In this document: piece by piece, positions 37,834 to 46,573 of the stretch
Layout of the letters: each line of letters starts with the position of its first letter
Numbering within the stretch: position 1 is the first letter of the stretch
Assembly: GCF_022348085.1 (NCBI RefSeq)
Contig: NZ_JAKRFN010000001.1
Location: 62,001-126,000, forward strand
DNA: 64,000 nucleotides
Direction: 5' to 3'
DNA from: Mycobacterium sp. PSTR-4-N
Lineage (GTDB): Bacteria; Actinomycetota; Actinomycetes; Mycobacteriales; Mycobacteriaceae
The notes under the pieces: model-generated
Database searches by the model: none
Told to the model about the DNA's origin: nothing
The model's input: the letters and a program-made list of their open reading frames with translations, nothing else
Translations under genes and position numbers: made by a program

Positions 37834-38697
37834 CTAACCGGAGAGGTTGAAGTTGCCGTTGGAGCCGTAGACGGCCAACGAGACGAGCAGGGTGATGCAC
37901 ACGACCACGATCAGCGAGGTGCGCACCGCGTTGCCAACGGCGACCCCGACCCCCGCGGGGCCGCCGGAGGCGAAGAATCCGAAGTAGGTGTGGACCAGCA
38001 GGATGGCCAACGCCATCAGCAACGCCTGCAGAAACGACCACAGCAGATCGATCGGGTTGAGGAAGGTGTTGAAGTAGTGGTCGTACAGACCGCCGGACTG
38101 GCCCAGCAGCACCACCGTGGTGAACTGGCTGGCCAGAAACGACAGGATGACCGCAATCGAGTAGAGCGGCGTGATCGCCACCATACCGGCGACGATGCGG
38201 GTGCTCACCAGGTATTCCACTGCCCGGATGCCCATCGATTCCAGAGCGTCGATCTCTTCGTTGATGCGCATCGCCCCCAGTTGCGCAGTGACACCGGCAC
38301 CGAATGTGGCCGCGAGACCGATGCCTGCGACGATGGGCGCCGAGATGCGCACGTTGATGAATGCGGCCAGGAAGCCGGTGAGCGCTTCGATGCCGATGTT
38401 GCCCAGCGAGCTATAGCCCTGGATCGCCAACACCCCACCGGTCGCCAGTGTCAGGAAGCCGACGATGACCACCGTTCCACCGATCATCGCCAATGTGCCT
38501 GCGCCCATGCTGATCTCGGCGATGAGGCGGACGACCTCGCTGCGGTAGTGCGCTGCTGCGTACGGTACGGCCCGCAGCGCCCTGCCGTAGAAGAGCACGT
38601 GATCGCCGATGCCGCCGACGATCAGCGCCGGGCGTCTCGTCGCCCTCGCCAGGCGCGGGTACGTCGATTGAAGAGCCACCTGGGTACTCCCTGTCAT
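37834..38697 (-). CDS. yrbEB: YrbE/MlaE family permease, second copy (YrbEB)
   Basis: A 287-residue MlaE-type ABC permease with five or six membrane helices. The conserved cytoplasmic coupling loop reads LGAMRINEEIDALESMGI (about 145-162), the MlaE EExDAL signature that contacts the ATPase. With YrbEA it forms the membrane core of the Mce importer. The ATG at 38697 overlaps the yrbEA stop by 4 bp. Confidence 0.92.
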   Translation of the reverse strand: MTGSTQVALQSTYPRLARATRRPALIVGGIGDHVLFYGRALRAVPYAAAHYRSEVVRLIAEISMGAGTLAMIGGTVVIVGFLTLATGGVLAIQGYSSLGNIGIEALTGFLAAFINVRISAPIVAGIGLAATFGAGVTAQLGAMRINEEIDALESMGIRAVEYLVSTRIVAGMVAITPLYSIAVILSFLASQFTTVVLLGQSGGLYDHYFNTFLNPIDLLWSFLQALLMALAILLVHTYFGFFASGGPAGVGVAVGNAVRTSLIVVVCITLLVSLAVYGSNGNFNLSG

Positions 38698-39464
38698 CTG
38701 CTGGTCAACTGGATGCCGATGGCGGTGACCACGACGTTGACCACGAACAGGCCCATGAATGCGTAGACGACGGTCTCGTTGACGGCATTGCCGACGGCTT
38801 TCGCTCCACCGCCGGAGATGGTCAGCCCGCGGTAACAGGCCACCATCCCGGCGATGAGGCCGAACAGCGCGGCCTTGACGCACGAGATCGCGACCTCCGG
38901 GATGCCGGTCAGCAAGGTGATACCGGCAGCAAAGGCACCGGGGTTGACGTCTTGGACGAACACCGAGAAGAGGTAGCCGCCGAGGATGCCGATGATGACG
39001 ACCAGGCTGTTGAGCAGCAAGGCGACCAGGCCCGAGGCAAGCATTCTGGGTGTCACCAGTCGCTGCACGGGGTTGATGCCCAGCACCTCCATCGCATCGA
39101 TCTCCTCGCGAATCGTGCGCGACCCCAGGTCCGCGCACATCGCGGTCGCGCCCGCCCCGGCGACGATCAAGACCGTCACCATCGGACCGACCTGGGTGAC
39201 CGCGCCGAAGGCCGCGCCGGCCCCCGACAGATCGGCCGCCCCGAGCTCACGCAGCAGGATGTTGAGGGTGAACGACACCAGCACGGTGAACGGGATCGCC
39301 ACCAACAGCGTGGGCGCCATGGACACCCGGGCCACGAACCACGACTGGTCGAGGAACTCGCGCCACTGAAATGGCCGGCGCAAGACGAACTTGGCGGCAT
39401 CGACCGACATGGCGAACAAGCCACCGATCCCCTGCAGCGGGACGGCGAGTTGTCGCTGCGGCAT
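38694..39464 (-). CDS. yrbEA: YrbE/MlaE family permease, first copy (YrbEA)
   Basis: A 256-residue MlaE-type permease and first gene of the mce operon. Membrane helices span the protein; the coupling loop reads LGSRTIREEIDAMEVLGI (about 121-138). The ATG at 39464 follows a strong AGGAGGAAG ribosome site, which fixes the start. The 212-bp divergent gap to the catabolic hydrolase gene upstream must hold the promoters for both directions and points to shared control of uptake and degradation. Confidence 0.93.
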   Translation of the reverse strand: MPQRQLAVPLQGIGGLFAMSVDAAKFVLRRPFQWREFLDQSWFVARVSMAPTLLVAIPFTVLVSFTLNILLRELGAADLSGAGAAFGAVTQVGPMVTVLIVAGAGATAMCADLGSRTIREEIDAMEVLGINPVQRLVTPRMLASGLVALLLNSLVVIIGILGGYLFSVFVQDVNPGAFAAGITLLTGIPEVAISCVKAALFGLIAGMVACYRGLTISGGGAKAVGNAVNETVVYAFMGLFVVNVVVTAIGIQLTSR

Positions 39465-39591
39465 CGCTTCCTCCTGTGACCGGGGACACGTTCGGCCCCG
39501 GGGAACCCTCGCAGCTTCGCGGCGGCCGGACCATGGGGCGTCCCGCCCATCGGGAGAACGCGATCCGGCGCCTGGGGAGAACGGCGGGCCA

Positions 39592-39602
39592 CCGGTCACC
39601 GG
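39592..39602. promoter_or_regulatory. CCGGTcACCGG palindrome in the mce/hydrolase divergent promoter
   Basis: An 11-bp odd-centred palindrome (CCGGT-C-ACCGG) between yrbEA and the meta-cleavage hydrolase gene. The identical 11-mer lies at 49866-49876 in the other divergent promoter of the cluster. The same gap also has a direct repeat GGGAGAACG at 39552 and 39575. A candidate shared operator; the regulator could be the IclR protein or one outside the window. Confidence 0.35.
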
Positions 39603-39676
39603 AACGCGGCGTTGCGCGTGCCGGTGCCCGCGTGTGACGCTGCGCATGACGATCTGCGGCGACGAGAAGAGGACCC

Positions 39677-40558
39677 GTGTCACATACCGCTGCTGTTCCG
39701 AGCACGTCCGGCGCAGCCGAGACATTGCGTGAAACACCCACCAGTGCGGGGGCTTTGCGCTACTACGACATCGGTCAGGGACCGGTGGTGTTGTTCTTGC
39801 ACGGGTCGGGGCCCGGCGTGACGGGGTGGCGGAACTTCCGTGGCGTCCTGCCGACGTTCGCCGAGCACTTCCGCTGCTTGATCCTGGAGTTCCCCGGCTT
39901 CGGGGTGTCCGACGACTGGGGTGGGCATCCCATGGTCACCGCGCAGGGCACGGTGACCCCGTTCCTCGACGCGTTGGACATCGAGCGGGTTCACATCGTC
40001 GGCAACTCCATGGGCGGCGGCGTGGGTATCAACACCGCTATCACCGCGCCCGAACGCGTGGACCGGCTGGTGACCATCGGCGGGATCGGCACCAACATCT
40101 TCTCCCCCGGCCCCAGCGAGGGCATCCGGCTGCTCCAAGAGTTCACCGAGGACCCGACGCGGCAACGCCTGGTCGACTGGCTCAATTCAATGGTCTACGA
40201 CCAATCGCTGGTCACCGAGCAGTTGATCGACGAGCGCTGGGCTCTGGCCACCGACCCCGAGACATTGGCGGCTGCGCGCCGCATGTACGGCAAGGCTGCC
40301 TTCGCCGCGATGATGACGGCGATGGCCTCCTCCGAGGCGCCACTGCCATGGGCGCGCATGCACAAGGTCGCGGCCCCGACGTTGCTGACCTGGGGGCGCG
40401 ACGACCGGGTCAGCCCGCTCGACATGGCGTTGATACCGATGCGGACGATCCCCAACGCCGAGTTGCACGTGTTCCCCCGGTGCGGGCACTGGGCGATGAT
40501 CGAAGCCAAGGCCGCGTTCGAGTCGGTGGTCACCGCGTTCCTTCGCCGGGTGGCCTAG
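39677..40558 (+). CDS. hsaD: Meta-cleavage product hydrolase (HsaD/BphD-type alpha/beta hydrolase)
   Basis: A 293-residue alpha/beta hydrolase that should cleave the carbon-carbon bond of an extradiol ring-fission product, giving 2-hydroxydienoate and an acid. The nucleophile is in GNSMGG (S111), the acid in WGRDDRVSP (D242/D243) and the histidine in RCGHW (H271); the oxyanion segment is LHGSGPGVTGW (41-51). Length matches HsaD (about 291). The GTG at 39677 has a GAAGAGGA site upstream. First gene of the rightward operon hsaD-E-G-F and divergent from the mce operon. The partner ring-cleavage enzyme is the HsaC-like gene 12 kb downstream. Confidence 0.87.
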   Translation: MSHTAAVPSTSGAAETLRETPTSAGALRYYDIGQGPVVLFLHGSGPGVTGWRNFRGVLPTFAEHFRCLILEFPGFGVSDDWGGHPMVTAQGTVTPFLDALDIERVHIVGNSMGGGVGINTAITAPERVDRLVTIGGIGTNIFSPGPSEGIRLLQEFTEDPTRQRLVDWLNSMVYDQSLVTEQLIDERWALATDPETLAAARRMYGKAAFAAMMTAMASSEAPLPWARMHKVAAPTLLTWGRDDRVSPLDMALIPMRTIPNAELHVFPRCGHWAMIEAKAAFESVVTAFLRRVA

Positions 40559-40656
40559 CACACGTCCACTGGGCGGAACACGACCGGCTGGCACCCGCGG
40601 ACGCATTCCTAAGGTGCATTCGCAGGCGGCCGCACCGCCCGCCCGAAGGGATTCCC

Positions 40657-41451
40657 ATGCTGGACACCACGACTCGCGACGCCGCCGCGCACATGCTGCG
40701 CCACGCCGAACAGCAGTGCCGCCCGATCGACCCGCTCATCGAGGCTTACCCGGGCCTCGACATCTCCGACGCCTACGCGATCCAACGCGCCAACATCGCC
40801 GAGCGACTCGCCGCAGGCGCGCAGATCTGCGGACACAAGATCGGCCTCTCCTCGCCGGTGATGCAGCAGATGATGGGCGTCGACGAGCCCGATTTCGGAC
40901 ACCTGCTGACCGACATGATCGTCGAGAACGGCGCCGCCGTCGATCTGTCGTCGCTGTGCCACCCCCGCGTCGAAGTGGAGGTGGCGTTCGTCCTCGGCGC
41001 CGCGCTGCCGGCGGATTGCACCAGCGAGGATGTCCTGAAATCCACCGAGTATGTCTGCGCCGCAGTCGAACTCATCGACAGCCGTATCTCGAACTGGCGC
41101 ATCGGCATCATCGACACGATCGCCGACAACGCGTCGTCGGGCAAATTCGTCCTGGGTCCTGACCGCGCGGCGCCCGATGCGGTCGATCTCGCCGATGTGG
41201 ATGCGGCGCTGTACTCGGGCTTCGGCGGCCGCGACGTCCTGGTGACCCGCGGCTGCACCAGCGCCGTCCTCGGTCACCCCGCCAACGCGGTCGCGTGGCT
41301 GGCGCGCACTCTGTCCGCATACGACGTCACGCTCGACGCAGGCCATGTCGTGCTGTCCGGCTCGTGCACCCGCGCTGTCGATGTGGCCAAGGGTGACCAT
41401 TTCCGAGCCGAACTCACCGGACTCGGTGAAGTCTTCGTCGAATTCATCTGA
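40657..41451 (+). CDS. hsaE: 2-Hydroxypenta-2,4-dienoate hydratase (HsaE/MhpD type)
   Basis: A 264-residue fumarylacetoacetase-like-fold hydratase that adds water to 2-hydroxydienoate to give 4-hydroxy-2-oxo acid. Family features include GHKIGLSSPVMQQMMGVDEPDFGHL (about 59 onwards), the acidic metal site in PRVEVEVAFVL (about 107-117) and DTIADNASSGKFVLG. The ATG at 40657 has a CGAAGGG site 5-8 bp upstream. It follows the hydrolase gene by 98 bp and precedes the aldehyde dehydrogenase by 33 bp, in pathway order. Confidence 0.9.
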   Translation: MLDTTTRDAAAHMLRHAEQQCRPIDPLIEAYPGLDISDAYAIQRANIAERLAAGAQICGHKIGLSSPVMQQMMGVDEPDFGHLLTDMIVENGAAVDLSSLCHPRVEVEVAFVLGAALPADCTSEDVLKSTEYVCAAVELIDSRISNWRIGIIDTIADNASSGKFVLGPDRAAPDAVDLADVDAALYSGFGGRDVLVTRGCTSAVLGHPANAVAWLARTLSAYDVTLDAGHVVLSGSCTRAVDVAKGDHFRAELTGLGEVFVEFI

Positions 41452-41484
41452 AACAGTGAACTTTCAATGTCAGGAGTGAGCCCT

Positions 41485-42435
41485 GTGGCTGACAAGGCAA
41501 CCGTGGCGATCGTGGGCTCGGGCAACATCAGTACTGATTTGTTGTACAAGTTGTTGCGGTCGGAGTGGCTGGAGCCGCGCTGGATGATCGGGATCGACCC
41601 GGCCAGTGAGGGTTTGGCTCGCGCCCGCACGCTGGGTTTGGAGACCAGCCATGAGGGGGTGGACTGGCTGCTCGCCCGGGACGAGATGCCGGACATGGTG
41701 TTCGAGGCGACCAGTGCCTACGTGCACCGGGATGCCGCCCCGCGCTATGCCGAGGCCGGTATCCGGGCGATCGACCTGACACCGGCGGCGGTGGGGCCGG
41801 GGGTGATCCCGCCGGCGAATCTGCGCGAGCATCTGGACGCGCCGAACGTGAACATGGTCACCTGCGGTGGGCAGGCGACCATTCCGATCGTCTACGCCGT
41901 GAGTCGTGTGGTGGGGGTGCCCTATGCCGAGATCGTGGCGTCGGTGTCCTCGGCGTCGGCGGGTCCGGGCACCCGGGCGAACATCGATGAGTTCACCAAG
42001 ACCACGAGCGCGGGGGTGTCGAGGATCGGTGGTGCGGCCCGCGGTAAGGCGATCATCATCTTGAATCCGGCGGATCCGCCGATGATCATGCGCGACACCA
42101 TCTTCTGCGCCATTCCTGAGGACGCCGACCACGCCGCGATCACGGCGTCGATCAAGGAGGTGGTGGCCGAGGTGCAGACCTATGTGCCCGGCTATCGGTT
42201 GCTCAACGAGCCGCAATTCGATGAGCCGTCGGTGGTCAACGGAGGCACCCATGTCGTCACGACGTTCATCGAAGTGGAGGGTGCGGGCGACTACCTGCCG
42301 CCCTACGCTGGAAATCTGGACATCATGACTGCCGCGGCCACCAAGGTGGGCGAGGAGATCGCCAAAGACAGGCTCGGTGCGACCCGCGATGAGCGCTCGC
42401 GCGAAGAGCAGACAGTCTCAGGAGGTCACGCATGA
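41485..42435 (+). CDS. hsaG: Acetaldehyde/propanal dehydrogenase (acylating), HsaG
   Basis: A 316-residue CoA-acylating aldehyde dehydrogenase that turns the aldehyde released by the aldolase into acetyl- or propionyl-CoA with NAD. N-terminal Rossmann motif [10 protein letters not shown] (about 8-17); catalytic cysteine in TCGGQATIP (about residue 127); conserved [14 protein letters not shown] and [12 protein letters not shown]. The GTG at 41485, with AGGAG 8-12 bp before it, gives the family N-terminus; the ATG at 41467 has no such site. Its stop overlaps the aldolase ATG by 4 bp, matching the known channelling complex. Confidence 0.93.
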   Translation: MADKATVAIVGSGNISTDLLYKLLRSEWLEPRWMIGIDPASEGLARARTLGLETSHEGVDWLLARDEMPDMVFEATSAYVHRDAAPRYAEAGIRAIDLTPAAVGPGVIPPANLREHLDAPNVNMVTCGGQATIPIVYAVSRVVGVPYAEIVASVSSASAGPGTRANIDEFTKTTSAGVSRIGGAARGKAIIILNPADPPMIMRDTIFCAIPEDADHAAITASIKEVVAEVQTYVPGYRLLNEPQFDEPSVVNGGTHVVTTFIEVEGAGDYLPPYAGNLDIMTAAATKVGEEIAKDRLGATRDERSREEQTVSGGHA

Positions 42436-43475
42436 GCGGCATCTATTTCGATCCGATGTGGGATGTGCGGATGACGGACACGTCGCTGCGTGACGGGTCG
42501 CATCACAAGCGGCACCAGTTCACCAAAGACGAGGTCGGGGCTATCGTGGCGGCCTTGGATGCGGCGGGGGTGCCGGTCATCGAGGTCACCCATGGTGACG
42601 GGTTGGGTGGGTCGAGCTTCAACTACGGCTTCTCCAAGACCCCGGAGCAGGAGCTGATCAAACTGGCCGCCGAGACGGCCAAGGAGTCGAAGATCGCGTT
42701 CCTGATGCTGCCCGGGGTGGGCACCAAGGAAGACATCAAAGAGGCGCAGAACAACGGCGGGTCGATCTGCCGGATCGCCACGCACTGCACCGAGGCCGAT
42801 GTGTCGATCCAGCATTTCGGGCTCGCCCGCGAGCTGGGGTTGGAGACGGTCGGGTTCTTGATGATGAGCCACACCATCAGTCCTGAGAAGCTCGCCAAGC
42901 AAGCCCGCATCATGGCCGATGCCGGATGTCAGTGCGTCTACGTCGTCGACTCCGCCGGTGCGCTGGTCCTCGAGGGTGTCGCTGATCGGGTGGCGGCGTT
43001 GGTCGCCGAACTCGGTGACGACGCCCAGGTGGGTTTCCATGGGCATGAGAACCTCGGCCTCGGGGTCGCCAACTCGATCGAGGCGGTGCGGGCGGGCGCC
43101 AAGCAGATCGACGGGTCGTGCCGCCGGTTCGGCGCCGGGGCGGGTAACGCGCCGGTGGAGGCGTTGATCGGGGTGTTCGACAAGATCGGCGTCAAGACCG
43201 GCATCGATTTCTTCGACATCGCCGATGCCGCCGAGGAGGTCGTGGCCCCGGCGATGCCGGCCGAGTGTCTGCTGGATCGCAACGCGCTGATCATGGGTTA
43301 CTCGGGGGTGTATTCGAGTTTCCTCAAACACGCCATCCGCCAGTCCGAGCGCTACGGGGTGCCCGCCCACCAGTTGCTGCACCGCGCCGGACAACGCAAG
43401 CTGATCGGCGGCCAAGAGGACCAACTCATCGACATCGCCCTGGAGATCACACGCGAGATGGACGGAGCTCAGTAG
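42432..43475 (+). CDS. hsaF: 4-Hydroxy-2-oxovalerate/oxohexanoate aldolase, HsaF
   Basis: A 347-residue DmpG/HsaF class II aldolase that cleaves 4-hydroxy-2-oxo acids to pyruvate and an aldehyde. TIM barrel begins with the metal and catalytic segment [15 protein letters not shown] (about 16-30). Metal histidines are in [12 protein letters not shown] (about 199-210), followed by the C-terminal DmpG-type communication domain that docks on HsaG. Length matches the family (about 345). Overlaps hsaG by 4 bp; last gene of the operon, followed by a strong hairpin. Confidence 0.94.
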   Translation: MSGIYFDPMWDVRMTDTSLRDGSHHKRHQFTKDEVGAIVAALDAAGVPVIEVTHGDGLGGSSFNYGFSKTPEQELIKLAAETAKESKIAFLMLPGVGTKEDIKEAQNNGGSICRIATHCTEADVSIQHFGLARELGLETVGFLMMSHTISPEKLAKQARIMADAGCQCVYVVDSAGALVLEGVADRVAALVAELGDDAQVGFHGHENLGLGVANSIEAVRAGAKQIDGSCRRFGAGAGNAPVEALIGVFDKIGVKTGIDFFDIADAAEEVVAPAMPAECLLDRNALIMGYSGVYSSFLKHAIRQSERYGVPAHQLLHRAGQRKLIGGQEDQLIDIALEITREMDGAQ

Positions 43476-43488
43476 ACCGCCACCGAAC

Positions 43489-43535
43489 GCACGGTTTCTG
43501 ACGCAGAACGCGAGACGCGACGTCAGAAACCGTGC
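43489..43535. terminator. Perfect 15-bp inverted repeat between convergent genes
   Basis: Arms GCACGGTTTCTGACG (43489-43503) and its exact complement (43521-43535) flank a 17-base loop. It lies 13 bp after the hsaF stop, and the right arm includes the TGA stop (43525-43523) of the convergent SDR gene. It can form the same hairpin on both transcripts, so it is a likely bidirectional terminator. The repeat type may be dispersed in the genome. Confidence 0.7.
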
Positions 43536-44392
43536 ACTCGCGAGTTTCTGGAGAACGCAGCCATCCGGTACAGGTAGCGCGGGATCGTCGCCGTGGGAAC
43601 CCGGCGGGGCCAGTGGTCGGCGCGGAAGTACGCATCAGAGCCGCCGTCGACGAAGATCACACTGCCACAGAGGAAGTCGGCGGCGTCGGAGAGCATGAAC
43701 TGTATCCAGGCCGCGATGTGCTCGGGATCTCCGAAGCCGCCGACGGGCACCGGAAAGGTCCTGACGGCCTTGGCCTGACGAGGCGAGGCGAGCTGTTCTC
43801 CGAGCAACGGGGTATCGATCGCGCCGGGCGCGATCGCGTTGAGCCGGATCCCGGCACCGGCCCACATCGGCTGCACCGCCGTGCGACGGACCCAGCGCGC
43901 CACGGCGATCTTCGACGCGCCATATGCCATCGCCGGCGCGGTCGAGCCGAACACCCGGACCGCGCGCAGCGCAGCGGGTAGATCGTCACGCAGGAGCGCC
44001 CGCTGGGCGCGCCGGGGCACCATCGGCATGGTCGTCGCCGAGTTACTCCCTACGACGACCGCCTTGGCCGATCCGGCAGCCGCAAGCGCCGGTCGCCAGG
44101 CTCGTGCGAGGTCGACGACACCGAAGTAGTTGACCGAGAGGATGGTCTCCGCGCTCCCCCTCCCGGGGCGTGGCCCCACCCCGGCGGCCAGCACCGCACC
44201 ATCGAGATGACCCTGCGACGCCTCGAGCACAGTGGCCGCGGCGTGTGCGCGCCCCTGCGGGCTCGACAGGTCGGCGATGACGTCGGCATCGCGCAGATCG
44301 ACGGTGATCACCCGATGACCGTCTGCGCGCAACCGTTGCGCGGCGGCGCATCCCATTCCCGATGCGGCTCCGGTGACAACGTGAACCCCCAC
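43523..44392 (-). CDS. SDR oxidoreductase, 3-alpha-hydroxysteroid dehydrogenase-like
   Basis: A 289-residue short-chain dehydrogenase. Cofactor motif TGAASGMG (about 7-14), an acidic stretch VDLRDADVIADLS (NAD preference), SVNYFGVVDLA, active-site serine region VGSNSA and catalytic YGASK. The order of these blocks and the VIADLS/SVNYFG segments closely match the bacterial 3-alpha-hydroxysteroid dehydrogenase/carbonyl reductase group. The GTG at 44392 lies 1 bp after the stop of the SnoaL gene. Last gene of the leftward operon; its stop falls inside the terminator hairpin. The true substrate is unproven. Confidence 0.82.
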   Translation of the reverse strand: MGVHVVTGAASGMGCAAAQRLRADGHRVITVDLRDADVIADLSSPQGRAHAAATVLEASQGHLDGAVLAAGVGPRPGRGSAETILSVNYFGVVDLARAWRPALAAAGSAKAVVVGSNSATTMPMVPRRAQRALLRDDLPAALRAVRVFGSTAPAMAYGASKIAVARWVRRTAVQPMWAGAGIRLNAIAPGAIDTPLLGEQLASPRQAKAVRTFPVPVGGFGDPEHIAAWIQFMLSDAADFLCGSVIFVDGGSDAYFRADHWPRRVPTATIPRYLYRMAAFSRNSRVHGF

Positions 44393-44393
44393 G

Positions 44394-44909
44394 TCACCAA
44401 TCGCCCTTCTCGTCGGGGGCGCTGATCCCGGTGAGACCGGCGATGAGCAACGCCCGAGCATGTGGATCTCCGTTGATCACGCGGCTGCTTCGCCGTGTGA
44501 TCTGCCAGCGCCCGTCGATCCGCTGCAGCGCGAAGTGGTTGGCCGTCGCTCGCCACACCCGGTAATCGCCACCGGCCGATCCATCGTCGTTGTGGCGCAG
44601 CAGTACCAGCGACTCACAGACCGCCACCGCCTCGTCACCGTCGACGCTGACGACGGCAGGGCCCAGGAAGTGGCAGCAGCCGTTGGCCACCAGGTCCTGA
44701 TGAGCGGACGAGGCAACCATGTCATGAACGCCCTGCCGGCCCGTCATCTGCCAACCCTCCACGTCGTAAGCGCCGTCGATTGCCCACAGATGCGCTGCAG
44801 CATCCGCATTCCCGGCGTCGACCGCAGGGCCGTACGACGCGATGAGCTTGGCGATGGCGTGCTCGTCGAGCAGCTGTTGCAGCGCCACAGCATGAGTGGA
44901 ATCGCTCAC
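44394..44909 (-). CDS. SnoaL-like (NTF2-fold) protein
   Basis: A 171-residue SnoaL_4/NTF2-fold protein. N-terminal helix segment LLDEHAIAKLIASYGPAVDAGNAD, then DGAYDVEGWQMTGRQGVHDM, then a strand-rich core ending RIDGRWQITRRSSRV. Such proteins act as isomerases, dehydratases or hydrolases in steroid, aromatic and terpenoid breakdown (the delta-5-3-ketosteroid isomerase fold). The GTG at 44909 overlaps the LLM gene by 4 bp. Its placement next to a hydroxysteroid-dehydrogenase-like gene supports a role in ring modification, but the reaction is unknown. Confidence 0.8.
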   Translation of the reverse strand: MSDSTHAVALQQLLDEHAIAKLIASYGPAVDAGNADAAAHLWAIDGAYDVEGWQMTGRQGVHDMVASSAHQDLVANGCCHFLGPAVVSVDGDEAVAVCESLVLLRHNDDGSAGGDYRVWRATANHFALQRIDGRWQITRRSSRVINGDPHARALLIAGLTGISAPDEKGDW

Positions 44910-45754
44910 CGTGCGCCTCCGAGGTCTCGTAGTCGGGACAGTTGGTCGCAATAGTGCGGCGCGCTGTTGGCACGCACGGAGCATGTGATCGCGGTCGCGC
45001 CGGCGTCGCGTAGCCGCGCGAGCTGCACGCGGACGCCGTCGGGATCTGCCTCCGGGTCCACGGCAGCGGAGAGCACGACCTGGAACTGCCCCGGCAGGTC
45101 GACGGAGGAGAGCATCTCCGACACCTCCTGCGCGCTCAGGCCGAAAGGCATCCAGCCATCAGCCAAAAGTGTGGCGCGGCGGAGCGAGGCCGCACTGCTA
45201 CCGCCGACCCAGATCGGCATCGCAACCTGCTGGGCGTGGGGCAACACGGTCATTGCGCCGTAGTCGTAGAAAGCACCACGATAGGCCGGTGTCGGCGTGG
45301 ACAGGGACGCGCGCAATGCGCGAATCGCGTCATCGGCGCGGGCCGCCCGTTGCTGCCACGGCGCGCCGAGGAGCTCGAATTCCTCGGTGAGTGTGCCGAT
45401 GCCCACCCCGAGCGTGACACGGCCGTCACTGATCCGATCCAGGGTGCCGTAGCTCTTCGCGATCTGCAGAGGATGGTGGTAGCCCAACACGAGCACCGCC
45501 GTTACCAGTCGGATGCGGCTGGTGTACGCCGCGAGGTAGGACAGGGTGGCCAGCGGATCCCAGTAGGTGGCTCCTCGCCGCTCGGCGCCTTGGGTCGGAA
45601 TGGCCACGTGTTCGGAACAGGTGAGGTAGTCGAAGCCCAATTCATCAGCAGCCATCGCGATCCGCGAGAGATCCCCGGACCCAGCGTGGGCCTCCCACGG
45701 CGAAGCGGCTCCGGGCGCCTGAACCACCACGGGCGTGGATACCCCGAGGCGCAC
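44906..45754 (-). CDS. LLM-class oxidoreductase (F420/FMN)
   Basis: A 282-residue luciferase-like TIM-barrel oxidoreductase. Family features: ADELGFDYLTCSEHV (about 36-50), YTSRIRLVTAVLVLGYHHP (about 77-95), and the phosphate-binding LGVGIGTLTEEFELLG. It is of the length typical of F420-dependent mycobacterial members. Lies within the SDR/BVMO operon: 2 bp after the upstream SDR and 4-bp overlap with SnoaL. Probably performs a redox step on the same substrate. Confidence 0.85.
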   Translation of the reverse strand: MRLGVSTPVVVQAPGAASPWEAHAGSGDLSRIAMAADELGFDYLTCSEHVAIPTQGAERRGATYWDPLATLSYLAAYTSRIRLVTAVLVLGYHHPLQIAKSYGTLDRISDGRVTLGVGIGTLTEEFELLGAPWQQRAARADDAIRALRASLSTPTPAYRGAFYDYGAMTVLPHAQQVAMPIWVGGSSAASLRRATLLADGWMPFGLSAQEVSEMLSSVDLPGQFQVVLSAAVDPEADPDGVRVQLARLRDAGATAITCSVRANSAPHYCDQLSRLRDLGGAR

Positions 45755-45756
45755 AG

Positions 45757-46551
45757 TCAGTGCGCCCCGTCGATCAAGGCTTTGATGGCCTCATGGGCGC
45801 CGAGCACCACGCGCGCCCGGTCGGGTCCACTGTTGGCCTCCGCGGTCGCGGCATTGCCACCAGCCACCCAGATCGGCCCATCGCCCAAGTGAGCCAGACC
45901 TTCTGCAGCGACATCGGCGGGTTCGTCGACACTGATACCAGGGGCGTCGAAGTTCAGGCCCACGCGTTCCATTGCGGGCGTGCGAGTCACACCGAGCACC
46001 AATTCGAGAACGTCGACGTTGCGGTCTCGCAGCTCCAGCCACAAGCTCTCGGCGAAGATCCGGGAGAAGGCTTTCGCGCCCGCATACACCGTGTGCCTCC
46101 ACGCACCCATGTAACCCGCCAGCGATCCGACGATCAGGATGCCGCCGCGCTGTCGGTCGGACATGGGTCGCCCGAAGTGCTGAACCAACTCCATCATGCG
46201 AGTGACGTTGAGGTCGTTCACCTTCCGAAACTCGTTCAGGTCGGTGTCGAGGAACAGTTCGTTGCACGTGCTGGCCCCTGCGTTGTAGACGAACAACCCC
46301 ACTTCGAGGTCAGCGGTCCGAGAGGCGATTTCGGCCACCGCGTCGATGTCGAGCAGATCGACGGCGATGGTGCGTACGTCAGCACCCAGGTCACGACAGC
46401 GCTGCGCGGTGTCGGCCAGCGGTCCGGGCTTGCGTGCGATGAGCACCAGGTTCATACCGGCCTCGGCCAGTTGCCTGGCGAACTCGGCCCCGACTCCCTC
46501 TGACCCGCCGGCGATGACGGCCCACGGTCCGTACTTGCTGCGATCGATCAT
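45757..46551 (-). CDS. SDR family oxidoreductase
   Basis: A 264-residue short-chain dehydrogenase of a divergent subgroup. The cofactor motif is AGGSEGVG (about 13-20) rather than TGxxxGxG, followed by LIARK (NADP preference), a YNAGAS motif and catalytic serine and YAGAK (Tyr and Lys). The ATG at 46551 has AAGAGGAG upstream. Sits in the leftward operon of six closely spaced redox genes. Confidence 0.84.
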   Translation of the reverse strand: MIDRSKYGPWAVIAGGSEGVGAEFARQLAEAGMNLVLIARKPGPLADTAQRCRDLGADVRTIAVDLLDIDAVAEIASRTADLEVGLFVYNAGASTCNELFLDTDLNEFRKVNDLNVTRMMELVQHFGRPMSDRQRGGILIVGSLAGYMGAWRHTVYAGAKAFSRIFAESLWLELRDRNVDVLELVLGVTRTPAMERVGLNFDAPGISVDEPADVAAEGLAHLGDGPIWVAGGNAATAEANSGPDRARVVLGAHEAIKALIDGAH

Positions 46552-46573
46552 CGATGAGCTCCTCTTCTTGTGG

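Noticed and set aside
30302..39464. Naming the operon mce4 because of the neighbouring hsa-type genes
   Set aside because: Gene order is the same in all mce operons and the neighbour set differs from the cholesterol locus; the paralogue cannot be fixed without a tree.
39465..39676. KstR- or KstR2-type operator (AAC-n-n-GTT or AAG-n-n-CTT palindromes) in the mce/hsaD promoter
   Set aside because: I looked for these in the divergent gaps of the cluster and saw no convincing match, so KstR control cannot be claimed.
39826..40656. Extending the HsaE frame upstream to 39826
   Set aside because: The extension is a shadow of the HsaD gene in another frame; ATG 40657 has its own ribosome site.
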